Positions 9,436-17,026 of a stretch of 64,000 nucleotides of DNA are shown here, piece after piece. The notes beneath the pieces were generated by a model, which ran no database searches, was not told where the DNA came from, and worked only from the letters and a program-made list of their open reading frames with translations. This stretch comes from an uncultured Eubacteriales bacterium. Lineage in GTDB: Bacteria; Bacillota; Clostridia; Saccharofermentanales; Saccharofermentanaceae. Where the stretch lies: assembly GCA_900314745.1 (NCBI GenBank), contig OMWK01000001.1, forward strand, positions 124,001-188,000. Reading direction: 5' to 3'. A program made the position numbers and the translations under genes. Each line of letters begins with the position of its first letter. Positions within the stretch are counted from its first letter, which is position 1.

Positions 9436-9515
9436 TAACTATATGTAGTGCCAAGGTCAAGAGCTAACCCCTATATATTGTGTTACATTTTTGATACTCG
9501 CCCTATATATAGTGG
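9436..9515. promoter_or_regulatory. Three phased NrdR boxes upstream of nrdD
   Basis: Three 16-bp sites resemble the NrdR consensus ACACTATATATAGTGT: 9436-9451 (TAACTATATGTAGTGC), 9468-9483 (CCCCTATATATTGTGT) and 9500-9515 (GCCCTATATATAGTGG). Their starts are exactly 32 bp apart, about three helical turns, which is the known spacing of NrdR box pairs. NrdR is the zinc-finger/ATP-cone repressor of ribonucleotide reductase genes, so these sites very likely control nrdD-nrdG. A third box is less usual than a pair. Confidence 0.85.
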
Positions 9516-9516
9516 C

Positions 9517-9547
9517 AAAAGCCCCGCAATTACGATGTTGCGGGGCT
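9517..9547 (-). terminator. Rho-independent terminator of the PAS/GGDEF/EAL gene
   Basis: A 9-bp G+C-rich hairpin (GCCCCGCAA paired with TTGCGGGGC, 9521-9546) is followed on the minus strand by TTTT. It lies 36 bases after the stop of the large PAS/GGDEF/EAL gene and insulates the nrdD promoter from it. Confidence 0.85.
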
Positions 9548-9582
9548 CCTTGAATAGGCTTGTCTAACTGTGCCGGATCGTC

Positions 9583-12500
9583 TTACTGCTGCCGGTTCCT
9601 GTCCCAGACGAAGAACTCATCAAGCCCCAGAGGCTTCGAATAATAGTAGCCCTGGAAACTTCTTACGCGGAACTGCTGGAGGATGCTTATCATGCCCTCC
9701 GTCTCTACACCTTCAACGCACACCTTCGCACCGAAGAGTGACGCTACACCGGAGAAGCGATCGATGAGTTCCCTCTCGAGTGCATCCTCTTCTATCTTCT
9801 CCACGAAGCTCCTGTCTATCTTAATTATGTCGAAAGGCAGTTCCTTCACGATGCCTATCGAAGAGAAGCCGGTACCGAAGTCATCAAGCGCAATGAGGAT
9901 GCCTCTCGACTTAAGGCTCGCGGTTACGTTCTTGAGCAGCTTTATATCGAGAAGCCTGCAGCGCTCCGTAACCTCGAAGCATATATGATCCGGCGGATAC
10001 TGCATGTCATCCAGTATCCTGAAGACCATATCCACAAAATCGGGCTTCTGAAGCTGCGTATAGGACAGATTTATGTTCATGACAAAGTCAGGATGGTTCT
10101 TGATGATCTGCTTTGCAGCAACCACAGCCTCCTGTATGATCCACTCACCGAGTTCAGGGAACAGAGGATCCGACTCCAGAAGCGGAATGAACTGGTCAGG
10201 CGGCACAACGCCGTATGTATCATTCTTCCATCTCAAAAGCGCCTCGGCCGAGATAAGCTTCTCGGTCTTGGCATCGACAACAGGCTGGTAAAGAAGATAG
10301 AAACCTCTGTACCCGTGCATTATGGATGCGCGGATCGCATGCAGTTTCTCGAGTCTGTGTTTGTTATCGTCATTAAGGTCGTTCCTGAATATGACGAGTT
10401 CACCCTGATTGTAATTCTTAGACTCGCTGTAAGCGTAGCTCAGGCAGGCGTAGACCGTCTGCGAATCCGACTCAAAATTATCAAGCTTCAGCGCTCCGCC
10501 GTTGATCTCGAGCAGTATGCGCTTGTCATCCGTTGTAAAGTCTTCCCTGCAATAATCACGGAAATTCCTGTATCTAACCTCTATGTCATCGGGCGAGATC
10601 ATACTGCTTATTATGGCGATCTTTGTTCCGTCAAGCCTGTAGCAGATACCCGTATTACCTACTGTCTCGAAGATACATCTCGCGAAGCTTTGCAGAACGC
10701 GGTTGCCGAAGTGATACCCGTACACTTCATTGATCTCAGAGAATTTGCTGATGCCGACGATGACGACATGAACCTCGGCATGACGCTTGATCATTCCGTC
10801 CAGATCGTCGAAGAATCCGTACTGGTTTCTCAGTCCAGTAAGCGTATCGATGTGGCTCTGCGAACTGTGATTGCGTATCGTTCCGACAAAGTAATCAGGC
10901 TCGCCCGTAAGATCCCTTATGACAATGCCCTTACAGGTGCAGACGTCATATCCGCCGTCCACTCTTCTTGCCCTGTACTGCATATCATGTCCGGAGGCAA
11001 TGCCGGAGAATATCTCATCGATTCCCTTGTGATAGGCTTCGCGGTCATCAGGATGAATGCAGTTCTCCCATATATCACCCGCACCGTACATATACTCGGA
11101 AGGAAGCCCATACGCATCCACCGCGTTCTTCGACCACCTGGAGAAATCGTATTTCATGTCGCAAAGATATACATATGTACCTTCCGAGACGACTTCATAC
11201 GACTTATAAAGCGTATCCAGAAGCTTATGTCTTTCCTCTGTGATCACCCTGTCTGATGCAACATCCTTCATCGACCGGGTTTCCCTGAGGTTCTTCATCT
11301 CCTTAAGATGAGTCTTATTCTCATACATCCTGCTGTCGGCTCTCTTAAATACATCCTCTACGCCGGTATCGATTCCGGGCTGGAACTCAGCCATTCCAAG
11401 AGCAACGACAACCCCCAATCCGGTCCTGATATTATTCTCGATCTGCTTTCTGAACGCAGTCACAAGGCTCATGCGGTCGGCATAATCCTGATCCCTCAAT
11501 ATTACTACGAATTCATCGCCGCCGTTTCTGAACACCGGACTATGGGAGAACACCCTGCAGATGCGCATGCACGCCGACTTAATGTAATCGTCACCCGCTT
11601 TATGGCCCTGAGTGTCATTGATGAGTTTCAGGTCGTTAAGATCACAGACTATTATTCCGAAGGGATCACCCTTCTTGCTGTCAATCTGCTCCTGCAGTTC
11701 CTTCTCGAATTCCAGATATGCGGTCCTGTTGCGCGTACCCGTAAGGCTGTCGCGGCGCGCAGTCTCGTTAGCGACAGACAGAGCCTTGATATGCTCATTC
11801 TCCTTCTTGACATACTCGTCCCTGTTCTCGATGCAGACAATGAAGTGTGTCCTGTCAGACGACCAGCTTACTGTCATTCTGGTGTACTGCGGAGCTTCGT
11901 TTCCGACAGTCATTCTGTAATCAGCCACCAGCTGTCTGCTGTCTTCAAGCTGTGAAATGAAGTAATCCTTGTTAATGAATAACTTAAGTCTGTCTCTGTC
12001 TTCCGGGAATATGATCCTGTCTATATTCTTCTCCGCAGTACCGAAGAAATCATCCCCCTCTTCCTGCACTTCCAATTCACCGTAAAGCTTATGGGTGGAG
12101 AATTCCTTATAGTAGTCCGTCTCGGCATCGACATAATAGATCATGTCAAACTGCGCTGCCAGATTCTCAGCAATCTGAGTATATGTAACGCTCTTCTGCC
12201 TTGCCTCGGTCAATTCAAGATTTGCCCTGACCTCATCATCTATGTTCTCTATACAAACGATCAGATGCTTTCCGTCATGAGGCATTATCTCCGTGTGCCT
12301 AATGTGCCTGACCTGATTATCCACAACCAGTCTGTACGCCACAGAGAATGAATTCCTGTGCCTAAGATTGGCAAGCATCACGTCTTTGTAGTGGCATTTC
12401 AATACCAGTTCCTGATCATCGGGATGAACAAATTTACGGATGCTTCGCCTGCTCTCTGCAAAGAAGTCATTGCCCGTGGCAGGCACATTGAGCTTCTTAT

Positions 12501-13044
12501 ACTCATCAGTTGAAGATATCTCCACATAGGTGTTAGTTTCTAAGTCTATATAGTACAAAGTATCGTACTGCCCCGCGAGAATTGAGGTGATCTGGTTATA
12601 GATCTCCTTCTGACGGACTACTTCCTTCTCCTCCTCTTGGTGCCGGTGAGCATCATCGATATTAATAACGCCAAGGATGAAGTAATCCCTGTTATCCTCA
12701 AGCCCCCTGATCAATCGAAGAGAGTGCCATACAGGTACTCCGTTGATCATCAGACGGTACTCTATATTCTGATTGCTGCCCTTCTCCATCACAGCAAGGA
12801 GATTATCCTTCTGTATGTCATTAAGGAAAATATGCTGGTCTTCCTCATAGACGACATTCCTGCAGTCCCGCTTCAGGTCCTCGAAGAAATCATCGCCGCG
12901 CTGTTCAATACTCAGCGAACGGAAATCGGGATCAGCGGAGTAATAGTAATATTCATTAGTGACCGCATTAACATAGTAGACACTCGTATAGTCCACCAAA
13001 AGCGATTCAGCTATCTTCTTGAATATCTCGTCCTTCTTGGGCAT
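9583..13044 (-). CDS. Multidomain PAS-GGDEF-PAS-GGDEF-EAL cyclic di-GMP signalling protein
   Basis: A cytosolic 1153-residue protein with no evident membrane helix. Three similar PAS-like modules of about 130 residues lie in tandem (about 10-130, 150-270, 290-410), each with a YY(V/I)D.ET..Y pattern and a G(D/N)DFF motif. They are followed by a GGDEF domain with intact NGGDEF at 507-512, another PAS domain (about 615-725), a second GGDEF fold with RLDGTKI instead of the signature (about 803-809, inactive), and an EAL domain with AEALLRW, EVTER, LDDFGTG, KID and EGVET all present. It could both make and degrade cyclic di-GMP under sensory control. The ATG at 13042-13044 follows GGAGAGG; a longer in-frame start lacks one. 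Confidence 0.92.
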   Translation of the reverse strand: MPKKDEIFKKIAESLLVDYTSVYYVNAVTNEYYYYSADPDFRSLSIEQRGDDFFEDLKRDCRNVVYEEDQHIFLNDIQKDNLLAVMEKGSNQNIEYRLMINGVPVWHSLRLIRGLEDNRDYFILGVINIDDAHRHQEEEKEVVRQKEIYNQITSILAGQYDTLYYIDLETNTYVEISSTDEYKKLNVPATGNDFFAESRRSIRKFVHPDDQELVLKCHYKDVMLANLRHRNSFSVAYRLVVDNQVRHIRHTEIMPHDGKHLIVCIENIDDEVRANLELTEARQKSVTYTQIAENLAAQFDMIYYVDAETDYYKEFSTHKLYGELEVQEEGDDFFGTAEKNIDRIIFPEDRDRLKLFINKDYFISQLEDSRQLVADYRMTVGNEAPQYTRMTVSWSSDRTHFIVCIENRDEYVKKENEHIKALSVANETARRDSLTGTRNRTAYLEFEKELQEQIDSKKGDPFGIIVCDLNDLKLINDTQGHKAGDDYIKSACMRICRVFSHSPVFRNGGDEFVVILRDQDYADRMSLVTAFRKQIENNIRTGLGVVVALGMAEFQPGIDTGVEDVFKRADSRMYENKTHLKEMKNLRETRSMKDVASDRVITEERHKLLDTLYKSYEVVSEGTYVYLCDMKYDFSRWSKNAVDAYGLPSEYMYGAGDIWENCIHPDDREAYHKGIDEIFSGIASGHDMQYRARRVDGGYDVCTCKGIVIRDLTGEPDYFVGTIRNHSSQSHIDTLTGLRNQYGFFDDLDGMIKRHAEVHVVIVGISKFSEINEVYGYHFGNRVLQSFARCIFETVGNTGICYRLDGTKIAIISSMISPDDIEVRYRNFRDYCREDFTTDDKRILLEINGGALKLDNFESDSQTVYACLSYAYSESKNYNQGELVIFRNDLNDDNKHRLEKLHAIRASIMHGYRGFYLLYQPVVDAKTEKLISAEALLRWKNDTYGVVPPDQFIPLLESDPLFPELGEWIIQEAVVAAKQIIKNHPDFVMNINLSYTQLQKPDFVDMVFRILDDMQYPPDHICFEVTERCRLLDIKLLKNVTASLKSRGILIALDDFGTGFSSIGIVKELPFDIIKIDRSFVEKIEEDALERELIDRFSGVASLFGAKVCVEGVETEGMISILQQFRVRSFQGYYYSKPLGLDEFFVWDRNRQQ

Positions 13045-13165
13045 ATTCCTCTCCGTAAAACAACGTACAAGTCGATTATAGAACACCAAAAGTTAATTTA
13101 CTTTGAATAATGCCGCGGCGAGCATCCTTAAACCCCAAATTCCCTGTCTTCACATCGGGGGATTT

Positions 13166-13354
13166 TGAACATAAACCGATATGAATCAGATTATGTTCCG
13201 GAATCAACGGCAAAAATGGAACATGAACCGTCATTTACCACTTTATGTTCCATAAAACTGTCATTCTCGGAATATAATTCTCACCAATAATGAATATGTT
13301 CCAAATAACCCGCTGATTTTGGAACATATCAATCAGAATTCGCTAATCTGTTCC
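13166..13354. repeat. Eight alternating inverted GAACAT/ATGTTC half-sites at 26-bp spacing
   Basis: Hexamer cores begin at 13167 (GAACAT), 13193 (ATGTTC), 13219 (GAACAT), 13245 (ATGTTC), 13270 (GAATAT), 13296 (ATGTTC), 13322 (GAACAT) and 13348 (CTGTTC). Orientation alternates without exception, and the step is 26 bp every time except one step of 25. Most cores extend to TATGTTCC or GGAACATA. The 20-base spacers are unrelated to each other. As DNA this could be a cooperative operator for a dimeric protein. As RNA each neighbouring pair could form a 7-9 bp stem, and the variant GGAATATA still pairs through a G-U wobble. Function is unknown. Confidence 0.85.
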
Positions 13355-13396
13355 AATCTCCCGGTTCACGGCGGTACAAAACCGCACCAATCAACA

Positions 13397-13421
13397 ATCC
13401 CCCGCTATGAAGGCGGGGGAT
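13397..13421 (-). terminator. GC-rich hairpin after gpmI, possible terminator
   Basis: A 9-bp stem (ATCCCCCGC with GCGGGGGAT, loop of 7) lies 30 bases after the gpmI stop. Neither strand has a run of T after it, so termination is plausible but weakly supported. A related CGGGGGAT lies at 13156-13163 on the other side of the half-site array. Confidence 0.4.
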
Positions 13422-13451
13422 CTGTCGGTTAAATCAGATTATTACCTGCTA

Positions 13452-15044
13452 TTACTTCTTAATAAGGAGTGACTCACCTGTCATCTCTGAGGGCTGAGGC
13501 AGACCCATGATCTCGAGCAATGTAGGAGCAATGTCGCAGAGTCTTCCGCCTTCCTTCAATGTGTACTCAGGATCGTAGTTATAGAGGATGAACGGAACCG
13601 GATTGGTTGTATGAGCCGTATGAGGCTGCATTGTCTCGAGGTTCATCATCTGCTCTGCGTTGCCGTGGTCAGCACAGATGAACATTACACCGTTCATCTT
13701 CTTAACTGCCTCGACTGCTGCACCTACGCATGCGTCTACTCTCTCAACAGCCTTGATTGCAGCTTCGAGTACGCCTGTGTGGCCTACCATATCAGGATTA
13801 GCGAAGTTGATGATTATTACATCGTACTTGTCGGAGCAGATAGCTGCATCGAGCTTCTCGGAAACTTCGGGAGCGCTCATCTCAGGCTTCAGGTCATATG
13901 TTGCAACAGCGGGAGAAGGAACGAGAGTTCTGTCCTCATCCTTGTTGGGCTCCTCGACACCGCCGTTGAAGAAGAATGTAACGTGAGCATACTTCTCTGT
14001 CTCAGCGATACGGAGCTGCTTCAAGCCGTTATCTGCAAGATACTGGCCGAGTGTGTTAACGATCTCTTCCTTCTTAAATGCAACGAACTTATTGGGGATC
14101 GTCTCATCGTAGTCCTTGAAGCAGACATATGTCAGAGGCATGAAGCCGTTGGCTCTTACGAGGTGCTTCATGCACTTTGTGTCGGATGCATCACCCGGCT
14201 GAGCAGCAATATCCTCATCTGTGAAGCAGAAAGCCTTTGTAATCTCTCTTGCACGGTCAGGACGGAAGTTAAAGAAGATAACGGAGTCGTTAGGCTTAAC
14301 AACGCTTACGGGTGCACCGTTCTCATCAACGATAACAGTAGGAACAACGAACTCATCCGTTACTCCGCCGTCATAGGAATCCTGCATTGCCTTCACGGGA
14401 TCTGTTGCCTTGACGCCCTCGCCCTTAACGAGTGAATCGTATGCAATCTGGATACGGTCCCAGTTGTTGTCTCTGTCCATCGCATAGTAACGGCCGGAGA
14501 GTGAAGCAACCTTACCTACGCCGATCTCTGCCATCTTGGCAATGAGAGCCTCGAGGTATCCCTTACCGGATGCCGGAGGTGTATCACGTCCGTCGAAGAA
14601 AGGATGAACATATACTCTGTCGAAGCCTTCCTTCTTGCACATCTCGAGGATGGCGTACAGATGTGTGATATGTGAGTGAACGCCGCCGTCTGAGAGAAGT
14701 CCCCATACGTGGAGGTCTGAATTGTTCTCCTTGCAGTTATTGATAGCGCGGAGCAGATCCTCGTTCTTGAAGAACACGCCGTCCTCGATGTACTTTGTGA
14801 TGAGTGTCAGATCCTGATAGATGATTCTACCGGAACCGATGTTCATGTGTCCTACCTCGGAGTTACCCATCTGTCCGTCGGGAAGTCCTACGGAGAGACC
14901 TGAAGCGTAGCCCTTAACAAAAGGGCACTCAGCCTTGAGCTTATCCATAACGGGTGTGTTTGCCATCTCGATCGCGTTGTATTCCTTGTTATCGGAGAGT
15001 CCGTATCCGTCGAGAACCATCAATACTACCGGTCTTCTTTTCAT
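13452..15044 (-). CDS. gpmI: 2,3-bisphosphoglycerate-independent phosphoglycerate mutase
   Basis: A 530-residue two-metal enzyme that interconverts 3- and 2-phosphoglycerate in glycolysis and gluconeogenesis. It opens with VVLMVLDGYGLS (first metal aspartate). QMGNSEVGHMNIGSGR carries the phosphorylated serine, and GRDTPP, ADHGNAEQM and HTAHT supply the remaining metal and substrate ligands. The length matches the family (about 510-550). The ATG at 15042-15044 was chosen because homologues begin at this point and AGGAG lies upstream. It is the last gene of the aromatic operon; its substrate branch yields phosphoenolpyruvate, the AroF and AroA substrate. Confidence 0.96.
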   Translation of the reverse strand: MKRRPVVLMVLDGYGLSDNKEYNAIEMANTPVMDKLKAECPFVKGYASGLSVGLPDGQMGNSEVGHMNIGSGRIIYQDLTLITKYIEDGVFFKNEDLLRAINNCKENNSDLHVWGLLSDGGVHSHITHLYAILEMCKKEGFDRVYVHPFFDGRDTPPASGKGYLEALIAKMAEIGVGKVASLSGRYYAMDRDNNWDRIQIAYDSLVKGEGVKATDPVKAMQDSYDGGVTDEFVVPTVIVDENGAPVSVVKPNDSVIFFNFRPDRAREITKAFCFTDEDIAAQPGDASDTKCMKHLVRANGFMPLTYVCFKDYDETIPNKFVAFKKEEIVNTLGQYLADNGLKQLRIAETEKYAHVTFFFNGGVEEPNKDEDRTLVPSPAVATYDLKPEMSAPEVSEKLDAAICSDKYDVIIINFANPDMVGHTGVLEAAIKAVERVDACVGAAVEAVKKMNGVMFICADHGNAEQMMNLETMQPHTAHTTNPVPFILYNYDPEYTLKEGGRLCDIAPTLLEIMGLPQPSEMTGESLLIKK

Positions 15045-15069
15045 TGTGCTTATATCTCCTGTTCTAATA

Positions 15070-15246
15070 TTATTTGCATATGAATCTGTTAAGTTCGGCA
15101 CTGTACTCGTAGCCGATCTTACCAAGCTTCTCCACTACCTCATCCTGTGAGATGCCCTTCGACAGGCACAGATCTTCGAGAGAGGAATACTCATCGCGAA
15201 GCCCCGTGTTGATCACGGACAGAAGTATGTTGGGATCGTCGCTCAT
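15070..15246 (-). CDS. DUF4250 small protein
   Basis: A 58-residue protein, MSDDPNILLSVINTGLRDEY and so on to NRFICK. It matches the pattern of the DUF4250 family of Bacillota, with the conserved DPN.LLS..N..LRD.Y.SLE.LC motif and a helical C-terminus resembling a small DNA- or protein-binding fold. Function is unknown. The ATG at 15244-15246 lies one base after the stop of the SseB-like gene, so translation is probably coupled. It precedes gpmI by 25 bases. Confidence 0.8.
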   Translation of the reverse strand: MSDDPNILLSVINTGLRDEYSSLEDLCLSKGISQDEVVEKLGKIGYEYSAELNRFICK

Positions 15247-15247
15247 A

Positions 15248-16576
15248 TTATACACGCTCGTAGTCCCATTTCTGCTTAGCAAAATAATCCTTGGCAAAAG
15301 GCGCCTCGGAATAAAGCGAGAAGTCTACTCTCTTAGTTGTAGTAAGGTGAGGCTTCAGGGCTTCACTTATGCCCTTGAATACAACCTGCGACGTTACCTT
15401 GGGTGAATCCGTGATGACAAGATAACTCATCTGGCCGTTTCTTATAAGCATCATAAGTCCCGCCTTGTTAATTGCCGTGTTCTTCTTGCAGTAATTGATA
15501 AGCGCGCGTCTTACGCTCTCCGTCTCTTCACCGGGACGCGGTACGCCGACGATGACCTTCGAGCCGTCGTTTATGACCTCACGCTCGACCTTCGCTCCCG
15601 ATGCATGCTTGCTCATCACGTTGGACATAGCGGACACGGCGTTGTTCGGGAGACCGAATGACACGGGGCCCGACGGGTTGAATACGATATCAAATCCGTC
15701 CTTGCTTACAAACTTGGACGCTTCGGGGAACGTCATGACTATAATGGACGGCTTCTTCTCCCCCTCGAAAAGCTGCCTCCACAGATAAAGAGCCTGAAGA
15801 TCCGTAAAGAGCGGCAGCGCCCTCTTGTCCGGAGACTCCTTCTTCGTCACCATAATAACCTTGAGCTTCTTCTTGCCGTCAACGGCAGCTCCTCCCTCAT
15901 CCATCGCGGGAACGAGGAATCTTCCGTTAGCGATCGAACCCATAAGCAAAGAGATGTACTCCTTGTCCTTGTTGTACTCGGGATACTTGAACATAAGTCC
16001 GGACAGCATCGGGTTCTCGATGGCCATCTTACCCTTGTCATCCTTGACCGAAGGCTTGACGCTTGTAAGGATCGAGAACTTCGAGACCGCATCATCAGCG
16101 GTAAATCCCGTCTTCGCATAATCTATAGCGATGGTAACCTTAGCCTTGTTCTGAGATACCTCTTCAGCGGGCTCGAACAGGGAATTATTATATGCTTCGA
16201 CTGAGAGAACCTTAGTTCCTAACGCCCTTCCGTCCTTCCTGTAAAGGTAGACGTCATCACCCTTCTTAAGGGTTCCGTATACAACACCCGTCAAAGTAGC
16301 ATCGTTCCTGTCGGTGAAACACTCGAACTCTTCAACGGGGAGGAAATATCTTCTTCCTTCATTAGGCAGGTTCTTACGGAGCTCATCAATCTTAGCTCTT
16401 GCCTGCTCCTTCTCGATTGCAGTAATGCGTGCCTGCTCGGCTCTCTCGAGATTCTCCTGAGCCTTCTTCTCGCGAGCTAACCGCTCTTCTTCATCAGTCT
16501 CGTCTATCGCAGCGAGCAGCGCTTCGTCCAGCGCGTCGCCCTCAAGATCGAACAAATTATTCTCATTGTCAGACAT
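15248..16576 (-). CDS. SseB-domain protein with coiled-coil N-terminus
   Basis: A 442-residue soluble protein. Residues 1-75 are an acidic, charged helix (ETDEEERLAREKKAQENLER) and probably a coiled coil. Residues 78-125 (FTDRNDATLTGVVYGTLKKG, then DDVYLY) resemble the beta-barrel domain 2 of translation GTPases. Residues 200-330 match the SseB N-terminal domain (GRFLVPAMDEGG, PLFTDLQALYLW, DGFDIVFNPSGPVSFGLP) and the rest the SseB C-terminal domain. SseB was named for enhanced serine sensitivity in E. coli; its biochemical role is unclear. GGAGG before the ATG lies inside the end of aroQ, and the genes abut, which supports one transcript. Confidence 0.8.
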   Translation of the reverse strand: MSDNENNLFDLEGDALDEALLAAIDETDEEERLAREKKAQENLERAEQARITAIEKEQARAKIDELRKNLPNEGRRYFLPVEEFECFTDRNDATLTGVVYGTLKKGDDVYLYRKDGRALGTKVLSVEAYNNSLFEPAEEVSQNKAKVTIAIDYAKTGFTADDAVSKFSILTSVKPSVKDDKGKMAIENPMLSGLMFKYPEYNKDKEYISLLMGSIANGRFLVPAMDEGGAAVDGKKKLKVIMVTKKESPDKRALPLFTDLQALYLWRQLFEGEKKPSIIVMTFPEASKFVSKDGFDIVFNPSGPVSFGLPNNAVSAMSNVMSKHASGAKVEREVINDGSKVIVGVPRPGEETESVRRALINYCKKNTAINKAGLMMLIRNGQMSYLVITDSPKVTSQVVFKGISEALKPHLTTTKRVDFSLYSEAPFAKDYFAKQKWDYERV

Positions 16577-17026
16577 TTATTTATCCTCCGCACGGGTAAT
16601 TATATCAGAAATAGAATCAACCGCCTCTATATACCCGTCAAAGCCCATTCCCTTTATGGTTTTATAGGCATAGAGGGAGACATATGAGATCTGTCTGAAC
16701 TCCTCCCTGCTGTCGACATCGCTTATGTGAACCTCAACAGTCGGGATCTGCACGGCCTTCAATGCGTCGAGCAGCGCTACCGATGTATGTGTATAAGCGC
16801 CCGGATTGATTATGATGCCGTCCATCTTCTCGAAGTATGCCTGCTGAATATAGTCTACGAGAGTGCCCTCGTGGTTGCTCTGCTTGCATACCACCTCGAT
16901 GCCCTTCGACTCACAGTAATCACCGATCATCTTGATCAAATCGGCATATGTGCTCTTACCGTAGATATCGGGCTCCCTTATGCCGAGCATGTTAAGATTC
17001 GGACCGTTAAGTACAAGTATTCTCAT
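16577..17026 (-). CDS. aroQ: Type II 3-dehydroquinate dehydratase
   Basis: A 149-residue enzyme for the third shikimate step, dehydrating 3-dehydroquinate to 3-dehydroshikimate; it forms dodecamers in the cytosol. Diagnostic segments are ILVLNGPNLNMLGIREPDIY (residues 3-22, including the catalytic Arg and Tyr), QSNHEGTLVDYIQ, INPGAYTHTSVAL and EVHISDVDSREEFR with the conserved His and the substrate-binding Arg. Its start lies 20 bases inside the preceding AroE-AroK fusion gene, so translation is coupled. Confidence 0.96.
   Translation of the reverse strand: MRILVLNGPNLNMLGIREPDIYGKSTYADLIKMIGDYCESKGIEVVCKQSNHEGTLVDYIQQAYFEKMDGIIINPGAYTHTSVALLDALKAVQIPTVEVHISDVDSREEFRQISYVSLYAYKTIKGMGFDGYIEAVDSISDIITRAEDK

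Larger units (their letters stand above)
13045..13451. other. 407-base intergenic region with half-site array
   Basis: No coding sequence is supported here. The stretch holds an array of alternating GAACAT/ATGTTC motifs (13166-13354, separate entry) and a GC-rich hairpin (13397-13421). It lies downstream of gpmI and upstream of the PAS/GGDEF/EAL gene, so it could contain that gene's control region. No convincing sigma-70 promoter was identified. Confidence 0.7.

Noticed and set aside
9985..11256. Long rightward open frame (about 420 codons) opposite the PAS/GGDEF/EAL gene
   Set aside because: It is fully antisense to a gene with clear catalytic motifs, has no ribosome site and gives a product without recognisable domains.
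13166..13354. CRISPR array or tandem LexA boxes
   Set aside because: The repeated unit is only 6-8 bp and flips orientation at every step, unlike CRISPR. LexA sites need GAAC and GTTC four bases apart, while here the half-sites are 20 bases apart.
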